Source: an uncultured bacterium (lineage in GTDB: Bacteria; Patescibacteriota; Saccharimonadia; Saccharimonadales; Saccharimonadaceae). Taken from it: 8,050 nucleotides of DNA. This document shows positions 1 through 5,416 of this stretch, piece after piece. The position numbers and the translations under genes are program-made. Every line of letters begins with the position of its first letter. Within the stretch, counting starts at the first letter, position 1. The notes beneath the pieces were generated by a model. The model was not told where the DNA came from. It made no database searches and saw only the letters and a list, made by a program, of their open reading frames with translations. The stretch lies in NCBI GenBank assembly GCA_900556165.1, contig USNP01000021.1, positions 1 through 8,050 of the forward strand, in the 5' to 3' direction.

Positions 1-14
1 CGTACGGTCGCTTA

Positions 15-1253
15 TCATTCTTCAAACTGACGTTTTTTATTGCGATAAATTCGATAATTCACAAAAACCATTGGTAAAATTGACAAACTTGAAATCAAAA
101 GCATAGCCCTCATTGATAACTCACCTGATGGGTCCATTCCTTGTAATGCAAAAAATAAAATCACGAATAAAGAAATAGCAATAATAGAAACTGTATTCAT
201 TCCAATTTCATATAAAAACAAATACTGTGTGCGCATTCCGGATTCATCAGCTTCACCATATAAACCTTTGAAATTCGCCATATTGAAGCCACTCATCGCC
301 ATTGCGGCAATAATTTCTAGAACTCCAAGCAAAAGCGGATTCGAAGAAATAAAAATTCGAAGCGAAAAAGCTAGCCCCATAAAAACAGCCCCAATTTTTA
401 AAAGTCCTCGCTCTTTATCCTTGTCAATCATTTTACCATAAATAAAAGCTGCAATCAAAGCTGCAATTGAAGAAATTGAAGACAAAATTCCAGCTGAACC
501 ATAAGCATTAACACCTTTTAGCAAAAAGACCGGCGCAAAAAAGCTCCAAATATATAAAGAATTCCAAGCCATTCCACAACTATAACAAATAACCAAAAGA
601 TGCTTATAGTTTCGCCACGGAAAACCTCGAAAACTCATTTTTCGAACAGGCTTCACTTGCTCTTTTGTTGTTAAAAGCGGAATCGTTGTTAAAACTAAAA
701 TCACCGAAGATACCACAAAAAGCTTCTCAACTCCAAAAAATATTGCAAGGAATCCACCAATCGCAGGAGCTATACTACTCGAAATATGCTCCAAAATATA
801 TGCAATTCCAAGCTGTTTTCCAACTTTTTTGACAGTTTTAGCCTTCGAAAAGTCAACATTATATGAGAGATTATCGACCGAAACCGATATTCCTTTAAAA
901 ACCGCACTAATAAGGGCCACAATCAAACCCATTTCCTTACCAAAAATTCCCATCGAAGCCATTAAAACTAAAGCTGGAATAAACAAAATATTTGCAAGTA
1001 GCATTCCGTGCTTTGGGCCATTTTTTGAAATATAAAAAAGAGCAATCATTGAACCTATAAATTTTGCAATGTAAAAAATACAAATAGGAATAATCCAAAT
1101 TGAATGCGTGAACTTATAGATATAAATTAGACTAAAAGTACTTGTTAATTTTGTTGCGAAAACTCGCATATTTTTCGAAATATATAAAATTGATATTTCA
1201 TCAAAAGAAATAAATCGCCAATAATGTTTGAATTTATCGAAAGAATTTAACAT
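15..1253 (-). CDS. MFS-type multi-pass membrane transporter
   Basis: The 412-residue product has about 12 hydrophobic segments separated by a charged central loop near residues 194-218 (KEQVKPVRKMSFRG), the usual two-halves layout of the major facilitator superfamily. The loop after the eighth segment (residues 273-283, GKMIDKDKERG) resembles the MFS signature GxxxDxxxR. The matching loop in the first half (residues 75-83, ISKNGPKHG) is degenerate. The length fits the family. It should act in the cytoplasmic membrane as a secondary transporter, but the substrate cannot be read from the sequence. The ATG start has no Shine-Dalgarno sequence, and a likely promoter leaves a leader of only about 8 nt. 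It is transcribed away from the rest of the window and shares no operon with it. MFS fold is fairly sure; substrate unknown. Confidence 0.85.
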   Translation of the reverse strand: MLNSFDKFKHYWRFISFDEISILYISKNMRVFATKLTSTFSLIYIYKFTHSIWIIPICIFYIAKFIGSMIALFYISKNGPKHGMLLANILFIPALVLMASMGIFGKEMGLIVALISAVFKGISVSVDNLSYNVDFSKAKTVKKVGKQLGIAYILEHISSSIAPAIGGFLAIFFGVEKLFVVSSVILVLTTIPLLTTKEQVKPVRKMSFRGFPWRNYKHLLVICYSCGMAWNSLYIWSFFAPVFLLKGVNAYGSAGILSSISSIAALIAAFIYGKMIDKDKERGLLKIGAVFMGLAFSLRIFISSNPLLLGVLEIIAAMAMSGFNMANFKGLYGEADESGMRTQYLFLYEIGMNTVSIIAISLFVILFFALQGMDPSGELSMRAMLLISSLSILPMVFVNYRIYRNKKRQFEE

Positions 1254-1268
1254 AAGCTATTTTATTCT

Positions 1269-1298
1269 ATCATATTTGGCAAATTTTTAAAAGTTCAA
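1269..1298 (-). promoter_or_regulatory. Promoter of the MFS gene
   Basis: On the minus strand TTGAAC (1293-1298) and TATGAT (1269-1274) are separated by 18 bp. Transcription would begin near 1262, leaving almost no leader before the ATG at 1253. This agrees with the absence of a ribosome site there. Confidence 0.5.
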
Positions 1299-1322
1299 AA
1301 GCTTTATTTTAACCATTAAAAA

Positions 1323-1331
1323 TGTTATAAT
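1323..1331 (+). promoter_or_regulatory. Extended -10 promoter of a short transcript
   Basis: TGTTATAAT is an extended -10 box (TGnTATAAT). The -35 region (TTTATT at 1303-1308) is poor, as is common for extended -10 promoters. It is divergent from the MFS promoter. Its 3' flank (GTTATAATGTCCACACC) matches the promoter at 1424-1452 (GTTATGATGGACACACC) in 14 of 17 bases. Confidence 0.45.
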
Positions 1332-1337
1332 GTCCAC

Positions 1338-1410
1338 ACCTCACCCAGCAGTCCAACAACTAACCAACTCTAACCCCTTAACCCCAGCGATTTCAAGTCG
1401 TTGGGGTTTT
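1338..1410 (+). ncRNA. Possible short C/A-rich RNA or leader
   Basis: The span between the extended -10 promoter and the terminator at 1380-1410 would make an RNA of about 70 nt. Its first 40 nt are unusually rich in C and A and poor in G, so probably unstructured. The rest is the terminator hairpin. No start codon with a ribosome site is present. It could be a small regulatory RNA, or a leader terminated ahead of the next promoter. Existence rests only on promoter and terminator. Confidence 0.3.
1380..1410 (+). terminator. Intrinsic terminator
   Basis: CCCCAGCGA (1382-1390) pairs with TCGTTGGGG (1398-1406) in nine base pairs including one G-T wobble, with a 7-nt loop. The stem is followed by TTTT, and an AA/TT pair extends it. 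On the opposite strand the stem is not followed by a T run, so it works for plus-strand transcription. Confidence 0.75.
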
Positions 1411-1422
1411 CGTGAAAAAGTG

Positions 1423-1457
1423 CTTGACTCTTCCCCTATAGAGAGTTATGATGGACA
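1423..1457 (+). repeat. Inward-facing promoter repeat, left copy
   Basis: These 35 bases match the reverse complement of 2925-2959 at 27 positions. The right-hand 22 bases, from CTATAGAG through the -10 box to GGACA, differ at only one position. The other differences lie mostly in the spacer. The two copies face each other across about 1.5 kb. Confidence 0.65.
1424..1452 (+). promoter_or_regulatory. Sigma-A promoter of the decayed gene
   Basis: TTGACT (1424-1429) and TATGAT (1447-1452) have an exact 17-bp spacer. Transcription would begin near 1459, about 23 nt before an ATG at 1482 that has AAGGAG at 1471-1476. A close copy lies inverted at 2925-2959. Confidence 0.75.
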
Positions 1458-1481
1458 CACCAATAAGGCAAAGGAGATTTT

Positions 1482-1753
1482 ATGGAAAATTAAACCAGAA
1501 CAACGAAAGCAGTCAAAATTTCAAAGCTGAACCCAAACTCCCCCAAATTGAAACAGTTCACCTTACAACTTTCGAAGAATTACACTATTACACAGTGTAG
1601 GATGTGTTTTTAATCCTCATTTTAGAAGTGAAAATCCCCATCACGGACGAATATTCTTGGTTTTATACTTGCCGTTTTCTTAATCCTGAGTGTGTCGAAA
1701 AATATTATACTGCTTGTTGCAGAATGGAAGATTTGGACGAATTTGCCGTTTAG
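1482..1753 (+). pseudogene. Decayed small protein gene
   Basis: A good promoter and AAGGAG ribosome site precede ATG-GAA-AAT-TAA, so the intact frame stops after three codons. Shifting by one base after the third codon opens a protein-like frame: LNQNNESSQNFKAEPKLPQI and so on. It runs to a TAG at 1598-1600, then continues in the same frame as DVFLILILEVKIPITDEYSW to a TAG at 1751-1753. One frameshift, plausibly the loss of a T near 1490, plus one nonsense change would explain this. The predicted product would be about 90 residues, with an acidic C-terminus rich in aromatics and cysteine. I do not recognise the family. A translated fragment from GTG at 1604 is possible but has no ribosome site. 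It could instead be non-coding with accidental open frames. Confidence 0.4.
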
Positions 1754-1813
1754 GATTACAAATTGCAGCTAAGTTTAATTTTAGTTATTTTAACGCTTTT
1801 TTCAACAAAACTG

Positions 1814-1842
1814 TTGACACAATTACTTAAAGTCTGTATAAT
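1814..1842 (+). promoter_or_regulatory. Perfect consensus promoter of the ncRNA
   Basis: TTGACA (1814-1819), a 17-bp spacer and TATAAT (1837-1842): all twelve box positions match consensus. Transcription would begin near 1849. No protein gene follows on this strand. Confidence 0.85.
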
Positions 1843-1848
1843 AGGTTA

Positions 1849-2026
1849 AGTTATCTCAAGTAGCTATAAAATATATGCTTTTGAGATAAAGAAAATCCCA
1901 ATGATAGTTCGGGTATCACTGGGAAGAAGATTTCTTATTTTTAGTTATCAGCCTTATAGTTAACCAACAAGAGAACGACAAGACTGATTTACATTGGGTT
2001 CACCACTTTTTAGTGGTGATTTTTTC
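1849..2026 (+). ncRNA. Structured non-coding RNA, about 180 nt, family not recognised
   Basis: A perfect promoter and a strong terminator bracket this span, and no credible coding frame lies between. Hairpin 1 pairs TTATCTCAA (1851-1859) with TTGAGATAA (1881-1889), with an inner AGC/GCT step. Hairpin 2 pairs TCCCA-TGATA (1896-1906) with TATCA-TGGGA (1914-1924), has one A-C mismatch and a GTTCGGG loop. ATCAG (1947-1951) can pair with CTGAT (1984-1988), enclosing an A-rich segment. The 3' end is the terminator hairpin. I could not match it to 6S RNA, SRP RNA, tmRNA, tracrRNA or a retron RNA, and there is no Cas9 or reverse transcriptase gene in view. Its 3' end overlaps the convergent gene at 2010-2330, so an antisense role is the simplest guess. 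Confidence 0.6.
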
Positions 2027-2030
2027 TTTT
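2000..2030 (+). terminator. Strong intrinsic terminator of the ncRNA
   Basis: TCACCACT (2000-2007) and AGTGGTGA (2012-2019) form a perfect 8-bp stem with a TTTT loop, followed by six T, one C and four T. On the minus strand no T run follows, so it does not serve the convergent gene, whose stop codon lies inside the hairpin. Confidence 0.9.
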
Positions 2031-2330
2031 ATTTGGTGAAGCTTTATTCCTAGGTTCAAAGCAATTATTTCTCTTTCCAACACAAGAGGCTATAATCCCA
2101 TCTAAGTTTCTGGATTTTTTGTCAGAATCAAGAATGGCGTGTATGCTATATGAAATAATAGAAATAACTATACTACCCCCTACAACCATCACAACAAGAT
2201 TCCAAAAAGGCATTGGTTGAATGAAGCCATATACACTCCCAGTTCCTCCAGCACCTATAATCATTGAAATTAAATTTATCTTTTTTTCTGTCCCATCCTC
2301 ACTTTCACTAAAAATATGTTGGTTAGACAA
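2010..2330 (-). CDS. Small two-segment membrane protein, unknown function
   Basis: The 106-residue reading has a short charged N-terminus and two likely membrane segments, about residues 19-38 (glycine-rich, GAGGTGSVYG) and 44-66. A strongly basic C-terminal tail ends in NKRKNHH. The TTG start at 2330 lies about 17 nt after the predicted transcription start and has no clear ribosome site. Methionine 23 (84 residues) is the alternative but also lacks one. A near-consensus promoter directly upstream supports a real gene. The stop codon lies within the terminator hairpin of the oncoming non-coding RNA, and no terminator of its own is visible, so its mRNA probably runs into the antisense of that RNA. 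The basic tail may reflect a frame change near the 3' end. No family recognised. Confidence 0.6.
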   Translation of the reverse strand: MSNQHIFSESEDGTEKKINLISMIIGAGGTGSVYGFIQPMPFWNLVVMVVGGSIVISIISYSIHAILDSDKKSRNLDGIIASCVGKRNNCFEPRNKASPNKRKNHH

Positions 2331-2353
2331 AACAAGAAATCTTCGGTGTTACT

Positions 2354-2382
2354 AATATAACGACATTCTTACAGTTTGTCAA
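2354..2382 (-). promoter_or_regulatory. Promoter of the small membrane-protein gene
   Basis: On the minus strand TTGACA (2377-2382), a 17-bp spacer and TATATT (2354-2359) match 11 of 12 consensus positions. Transcription would begin near 2347. Confidence 0.85.
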
Positions 2383-2475
2383 TAGTCGTATATTATTTAT
2401 AACTGTTTTTAATTTTTCTGACATTTTTACACTGTATTAAAAAATTTTCCATATATTTTCAATTCAAAACAAACG

Positions 2476-2495
2476 CCCCAGTCGCAAAACTGGGG
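2476..2495 (-). terminator. Hairpin terminator after the 2517-2894 gene
   Basis: CCCCAGT and ACTGGGG form a perfect 7-bp stem with a 6-nt loop, about 20 nt beyond the stop codon. The T-rich tail on the minus strand is interrupted (CGTTTGTTTTG). On the plus strand it is TAATTTTG, so weak two-way activity is possible. Confidence 0.6.
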
Positions 2496-2516
2496 TAATT
2501 TTGTTGTTAATTCTGG

Positions 2517-2894
2517 CTAACAAACAGCCTCATCGATATAAGTTACTGGTGTTGCCAAAATGTATAGCAAAATTTTGCACATCTCGCCTCTACTTTGGCA
2601 AGTGAGCAACTTTTTGATTTTCGCAATAAACTTTTCTTTGCTTTCGTTAATGGCAAAAACTGTTATTTTGCGTTTAAAAACATTATTTTCAGCATAATCG
2701 AAGGCAAAACCTTTTTCAAAAACTCGTAGTTTCGTTAAAAAAGCAGGCAAAGATATCGGGTCGTTAAGATAAAATCCTAATTGGTCTGGTTGCCATTCAA
2801 TTGGCATTTCTGACACTACGCCCCAATATAGCTGACTACGAATGTCACCTTCTAATTTTTGTAGATACATTTCGGTTTCTAAATCGATATACAT
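2517..2894 (-). CDS. Hypothetical soluble protein
   Basis: The 125-residue product has no signal peptide or membrane segment. The N-terminal half is acidic and rich in aromatics (YWGVVSEMPIEWQPDQLGFY). The middle alternates hydrophobic and charged residues (VFKRKITVFAINESKEKF) as in beta strands. A helical stretch follows at about residues 84-115, and the protein ends in cysteine. I do not recognise a family. The ATG start is supported by TAGGAGT at 2897-2903, and the gene has its own promoter and terminator, so it is a single-gene unit. The promoter is a near-copy of the one driving the decayed gene at 1482, suggesting the two were controlled together. Confidence 0.7.
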   Translation of the reverse strand: MYIDLETEMYLQKLEGDIRSQLYWGVVSEMPIEWQPDQLGFYLNDPISLPAFLTKLRVFEKGFAFDYAENNVFKRKITVFAINESKEKFIAKIKKLLTCQSRGEMCKILLYILATPVTYIDEAVC

Positions 2895-2924
2895 ATCACT
2901 CCTATCTGTTAAATTTCTTTTACA

Positions 2925-2959
2925 TGTCCATCATAACTCTCTGTAGCAATGAAGTCCAG
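2925..2959 (-). promoter_or_regulatory. Promoter of 2517-2894, right copy of the promoter repeat
   Basis: On the minus strand TGGACT (2953-2958), a 17-bp spacer and TATGAT (2930-2935) lie about 30 nt ahead of the start codon. Over 35 bases it matches 1423-1457 at 27 positions in inverted orientation, almost perfectly around the -10 box. Confidence 0.65.
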
Positions 2960-3262
2960 CCTATTTTTGAGTTTAATTTACATCAGTATTTGGGCTAAAA
3001 ATTAAGATTTTTACTGGTATTTTTGTGAAAATATGGAGTTGTAAAAAGCTCAACTGCTGGAGATTTTCGAAAGGCAATCCATCATAACAAAAGCAAAAAA
3101 AGGAAATAAAAAGCTTAGAATATTTTCTTGAAGATTCCTCCGCCCTCCTCTACACAGACTAATATTGTGTATAAATACAATAAGTCGTGTGCCAAAATTG
3201 GGCAGAAACGGCGGTACTAGTGCAAAGTTAAGCAACCCGAACCGAAAGGCGAAGCGAACATA
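2960..3262. other. Gene-free stretch with an oriT-like dyad
   Basis: I find no credible gene here. One minus-strand frame (3050-3268) starts inside the terminator of the operon above and has no ribosome site. A third, partial match to the promoter repeat (GTTATGATGGA on the minus strand, 3078-3088) has no convincing -35 box. The segment 3130-3260 looks different from its surroundings: it has G/C-rich purine tracts (GAGGAGGGCGGAGG on the minus strand, 3137-3150) beside a long imperfect dyad at 3153-3191. The signal content suggests a mobilisation origin remnant, but no relaxase gene is present. Confidence 0.4.
3153..3191. repeat. Imperfect 39-bp inverted repeat
   Basis: The arm CACAGACTAATATTGT (3153-3168) opposes ACAATAAGTCGTGTG (3177-3191). 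Blocks CACA/TGTG, GACT/AGTC and ATTGT/ACAAT pair, with one small bulge and a short internal loop between them, around an 8-nt loop. A G-rich tract lies on one side only. This asymmetry is seen in relaxase nic regions. The assignment is inference. Confidence 0.45.
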
Positions 3263-3288
3263 AAACACCCAAGTTTCCTCGGGTGTTT
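3263..3288 (-). terminator. Terminator of the lipoprotein operon
   Basis: On the minus strand AAACACCCGAG and CTTGGGTGTTT form an 11-bp stem (one G-T wobble) closed by a GAAA tetraloop, then TTTTAT. It begins about 12 nt after the last stop codon of the operon at 3300. Confidence 0.85.
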
Positions 3289-3299
3289 ACGCTATAAAA

Positions 3300-4484
3300 C
3301 TATTCAATCCAATCCAGAAATACGGAGTCGCTCCATTTTAAATCAGAGTTTAAAGGTGGTAGAGGTTTGAATTTTTGAACAACCACCTCGGGCTCTCCAC
3401 CTTTTCTAGAAACTTTATATAGAGTTGGTTCTTCCTGGCTAGAAGCTCTTGACTTAGATAAAAAGAAAATCTCACCCTTATCTGGCGATAATATCGGACT
3501 ATAATTCTGTCTATCTTCATTTTGCGGAACAAGATTTTTTACGAAATTTGCATTACGATAGCTATTAGGATCATCTGTAGCAGGCTCCTTAAAAGCACTC
3601 CATATAGAAAAACCTGATGCTAAATATTCTCCATCACCAAGATATAAAGTAACATCATATTCATGATGCTGATAAGTGAATGTTTCGTCTAATCTGTTTA
3701 TATGAATACCATTATTGCCAATATTTCCATCATCTTCAGTAACAAAGAAATATTTATTATTTTCATCTAAATAAATTTTACGATACCTTGTGTCCCCAAG
3801 ACGGTTTTTTCGAGGGTTGAATTCTTCAACTGCACTTCGCGAGAGATTATTCAGTGGTATTCTGTAGAATTTTGCATTAGAGTCTGTCAAATCTGTTGAA
3901 ACATAGCAAAAATAATCATTTTCAATATAGGGACGCTTATGATAAAATTTTTTCGAAGAAAAACTGTTTTCATCACCTTCAACAATAGCAGAAATATCCG
4001 TCAATTCCCCATTTTCATTAAGAATACCTACCCTTTCAGAATCTGAGTTTTTTAGCTTAAAAGTCACAACTATATTTTTTAGGTCTTTATCAAACCCTTT
4101 TTTAGCATAAAATGGACGAGTAAAAAAACCGGTTGGTTCGCTACGAGAATCTATTACTATTTTTGCTACTTCTAGAGAAACGATTGGTTTCCCTTCAGAT
4201 GTTTGCTCGGGAAACTCAAACGACCTATAGGGTTTAATACTGCCATCCGTAGGCGATACTAAAGAAAGGTCAACTCTTTTAATATCGTTGTAGGTGTGAG
4301 CACCATAATGTATTGCCGCCATAACAATACCTTTTAATTTTGCTTCCTTGTCTGTTGAGCTAGTAGCTAGCGAAGTAGTACTAGATGTAGAATTATTGAT
4401 TGAAGTATTAGAAGTCCTAGAGCTACAGGCTACAAGAATTAATCCAATCCAAATCCCAAATATGGTAAAAATTATCTTTTTCAT
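3300..4484 (-). CDS. Large surface lipoprotein, TolB-like propeller features
   Basis: Residues 1-19 form a signal peptide with lipobox LVAC, so cysteine 20 should be lipid-anchored on the outer face of the membrane. A Ser/Thr-rich linker follows (about 21-45). The rest of the 394-residue protein is a series of short beta-strand segments. Residues 328-367 (YSPILSPDKGEIFFLS, then LYKVSRKGGEP) match the WD40-like PD40/TolB propeller pattern: SPDG, then IaFxS, then LYxV with GG. Earlier strands may form further blades, but are too divergent to count. It is the last gene of a five-gene operon. Its ATG overlaps the preceding stop codon (ATGA), with AAGGA upstream, so translation is probably coupled. 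Likely a binding or scaffold protein of an envelope complex; ligand unknown. Confidence 0.8.
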   Translation of the reverse strand: MKKIIFTIFGIWIGLILVACSSRTSNTSINNSTSSTTSLATSSTDKEAKLKGIVMAAIHYGAHTYNDIKRVDLSLVSPTDGSIKPYRSFEFPEQTSEGKPIVSLEVAKIVIDSRSEPTGFFTRPFYAKKGFDKDLKNIVVTFKLKNSDSERVGILNENGELTDISAIVEGDENSFSSKKFYHKRPYIENDYFCYVSTDLTDSNAKFYRIPLNNLSRSAVEEFNPRKNRLGDTRYRKIYLDENNKYFFVTEDDGNIGNNGIHINRLDETFTYQHHEYDVTLYLGDGEYLASGFSIWSAFKEPATDDPNSYRNANFVKNLVPQNEDRQNYSPILSPDKGEIFFLSKSRASSQEEPTLYKVSRKGGEPEVVVQKFKPLPPLNSDLKWSDSVFLDWIE

Positions 4485-4663
4485 TTATCTTCCTTTATTT
4501 CTCTTTTACGTTTTTCTTCATGCTTATCCAGACTTTTCGAAAAGAATTGCTCGGTTAAATCTGTCAGCCAATCCGCAAAACGCTCGCCTGCGAATTGAAT
4601 AGCGATAAGAATTCCAGTTACTACAATAAAAACCAAAATCAAGTAATTATCCAAATTAGCCAT
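4481..4663 (-). CDS. Small single-segment membrane protein
   Basis: The 60-residue product has one hydrophobic segment (about residues 7-25, YLILVFIVVTGILIAIQF). An amphipathic stretch follows (GERFADWLTDLTEQFF), then a highly charged tail (DKHEEKRKREIKEDK) that should face the cytoplasm. It begins one base after the stop of the preceding gene, and its only AAGGAG lies about 12 nt upstream inside that gene, so coupled translation is likely. Its stop overlaps the start of the next gene by four bases. This tight packing between membrane and lipoprotein genes implies it works in the same complex. No family recognised. Confidence 0.75.
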   Translation of the reverse strand: MANLDNYLILVFIVVTGILIAIQFAGERFADWLTDLTEQFFSKSLDKHEEKRKREIKEDK

Positions 4664-4664
4664 T

Positions 4665-4997
4665 TTAATTATTTTCTCCTTGTTTTCTTGCTTCTACTAA
4701 AATATCTTTAAAATCGTCATCTTGCCAAAGTGTGAAAAAAGTAATTCCACCAACCACAACAGAGACCATCACACCTGTAAGGCTACTTCCACGCTTTTTC
4801 GAAACCAGTTTGTTTATCTCTTTGCCTGCGGATTTAAATAGCCCAGCTGAGAGATAAGAATCAGGATTAAATACGGAACCTGCTGTATAGCTTTGCCCGT
4901 AATAAATCACTGAACCATTATCTCTAAATCCATAAAATAGAAACCCAATGATAGCTATTGTTATAATTGCCAACCGAATTTTAATGCTATTTTTCAT
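4665..4997 (-). CDS. Two-segment membrane protein of the lipoprotein operon
   Basis: The 110-residue protein has hydrophobic segments at about residues 6-23 and 74-91. Between them is a loop of about 50 residues (YYGQSYTAGSVFNPDSYLSA, then a lysine-rich KEINKLVSKKRG). The basic stretch just before the second segment argues that this end of the loop is cytoplasmic, so the topology is uncertain. The C-terminus is acidic then mixed (WQDDDFKDILVEARKQ). AAGGTGG seven bases ahead of the ATG supports the start. It follows the preceding lipoprotein gene by 18 bp. No family recognised. An inner-membrane partner for the lipoproteins is the natural inference. Confidence 0.75.
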   Translation of the reverse strand: MKNSIKIRLAIITIAIIGFLFYGFRDNGSVIYYGQSYTAGSVFNPDSYLSAGLFKSAGKEINKLVSKKRGSSLTGVMVSVVVGGITFFTLWQDDDFKDILVEARKQGENN

Positions 4998-5015
4998 ATT
5001 AATCCACCTTTTACA

Positions 5016-5405
5016 TTACTCGTAATCAATACCTTTTCTTGTAATTGCAACGACCTTTCCTTTACTAAGAAAAACAATCACTGACTTACCGTCTTTTAAT
5101 TTGTAAACGTAGTAGTCTGTAATGATACCATTTATCCCCACAGTCCAATTTGATTTCTGAGACAGGATTGATTCACTACTGGATAAGTCCATTTTTAGTA
5201 ATTTTTCATATAGCTGGGTAACATCACTAAGAGAAGAGGACTTCTCGTGTGGTGCTCCAACTGCCTTAATCAAGTCTTTTTCGGTTAGCTCATTCTGAAT
5301 ACTTGGAAAATTCGATAAAACTAAATCCTTTCTCTTATTTGCGCAAGAAACAAGTAACAGAATCATCGCTAAACATGTAATTACCATTCCTAATTTTTTC
5401 ATCAC
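5016..5405 (-). CDS. Small lipoprotein, BamE/SmpA-like pattern
   Basis: The signal peptide ends in lipobox LVSC, making cysteine 21 the lipid anchor. The mature part (about 108 residues) has the order seen in small BamE/SmpA or DUF3862-type lipoproteins. A helix comes first with LTEKDLIKAVGAPHEKSS (a pattern like 'lGxPdxxs'). Strands follow, WTVGINGIITDYYVYKL, then KSVIVFLSKGKVVAITRKG. These domains are generally protein-interaction or assembly modules; the match is by eye only. The start is GTG at 5405, seven bases from AGGAGG, or the adjacent ATG at 5402. The ribosome site overlaps the stop codon of the upstream lipoprotein gene, 11 bp away, so the two are co-translated. Confidence 0.75.
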   Translation of the reverse strand: MMKKLGMVITCLAMILLLVSCANKRKDLVLSNFPSIQNELTEKDLIKAVGAPHEKSSSLSDVTQLYEKLLKMDLSSSESILSQKSNWTVGINGIITDYYVYKLKDGKSVIVFLSKGKVVAITRKGIDYE

Positions 5406-5416
5406 TCGCTATCCTC

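Noticed and set aside
1330..1530. 66-codon plus-strand open frame
   Set aside because: It runs through a strong terminator and a promoter, and the ribosome site at 1471 serves a different frame.
1901..1963. 20-codon frame (MIVRVSLGRRF...) inside the ncRNA
   Set aside because: No ribosome site, and the start codon is within hairpin 2. It does not resemble known type I toxin peptides.
1849..2026. tracrRNA, 6S RNA, SRP RNA or retron RNA
   Set aside because: There are no CRISPR repeats, Cas genes or reverse transcriptase. The 5' and 3' ends do not pair as in 6S, and SRP or retron conserved motifs are not seen.
2801..2998. 65-codon plus-strand frame opposite the 2517-2894 gene
   Set aside because: It is antisense to a gene with a good promoter and ribosome site and has no start signals of its own.
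3050..3268. 72-codon minus-strand open frame
   Set aside because: Its start lies inside the operon terminator, it has no ribosome site, and its sequence is dominated by phenylalanine from T-rich DNA.
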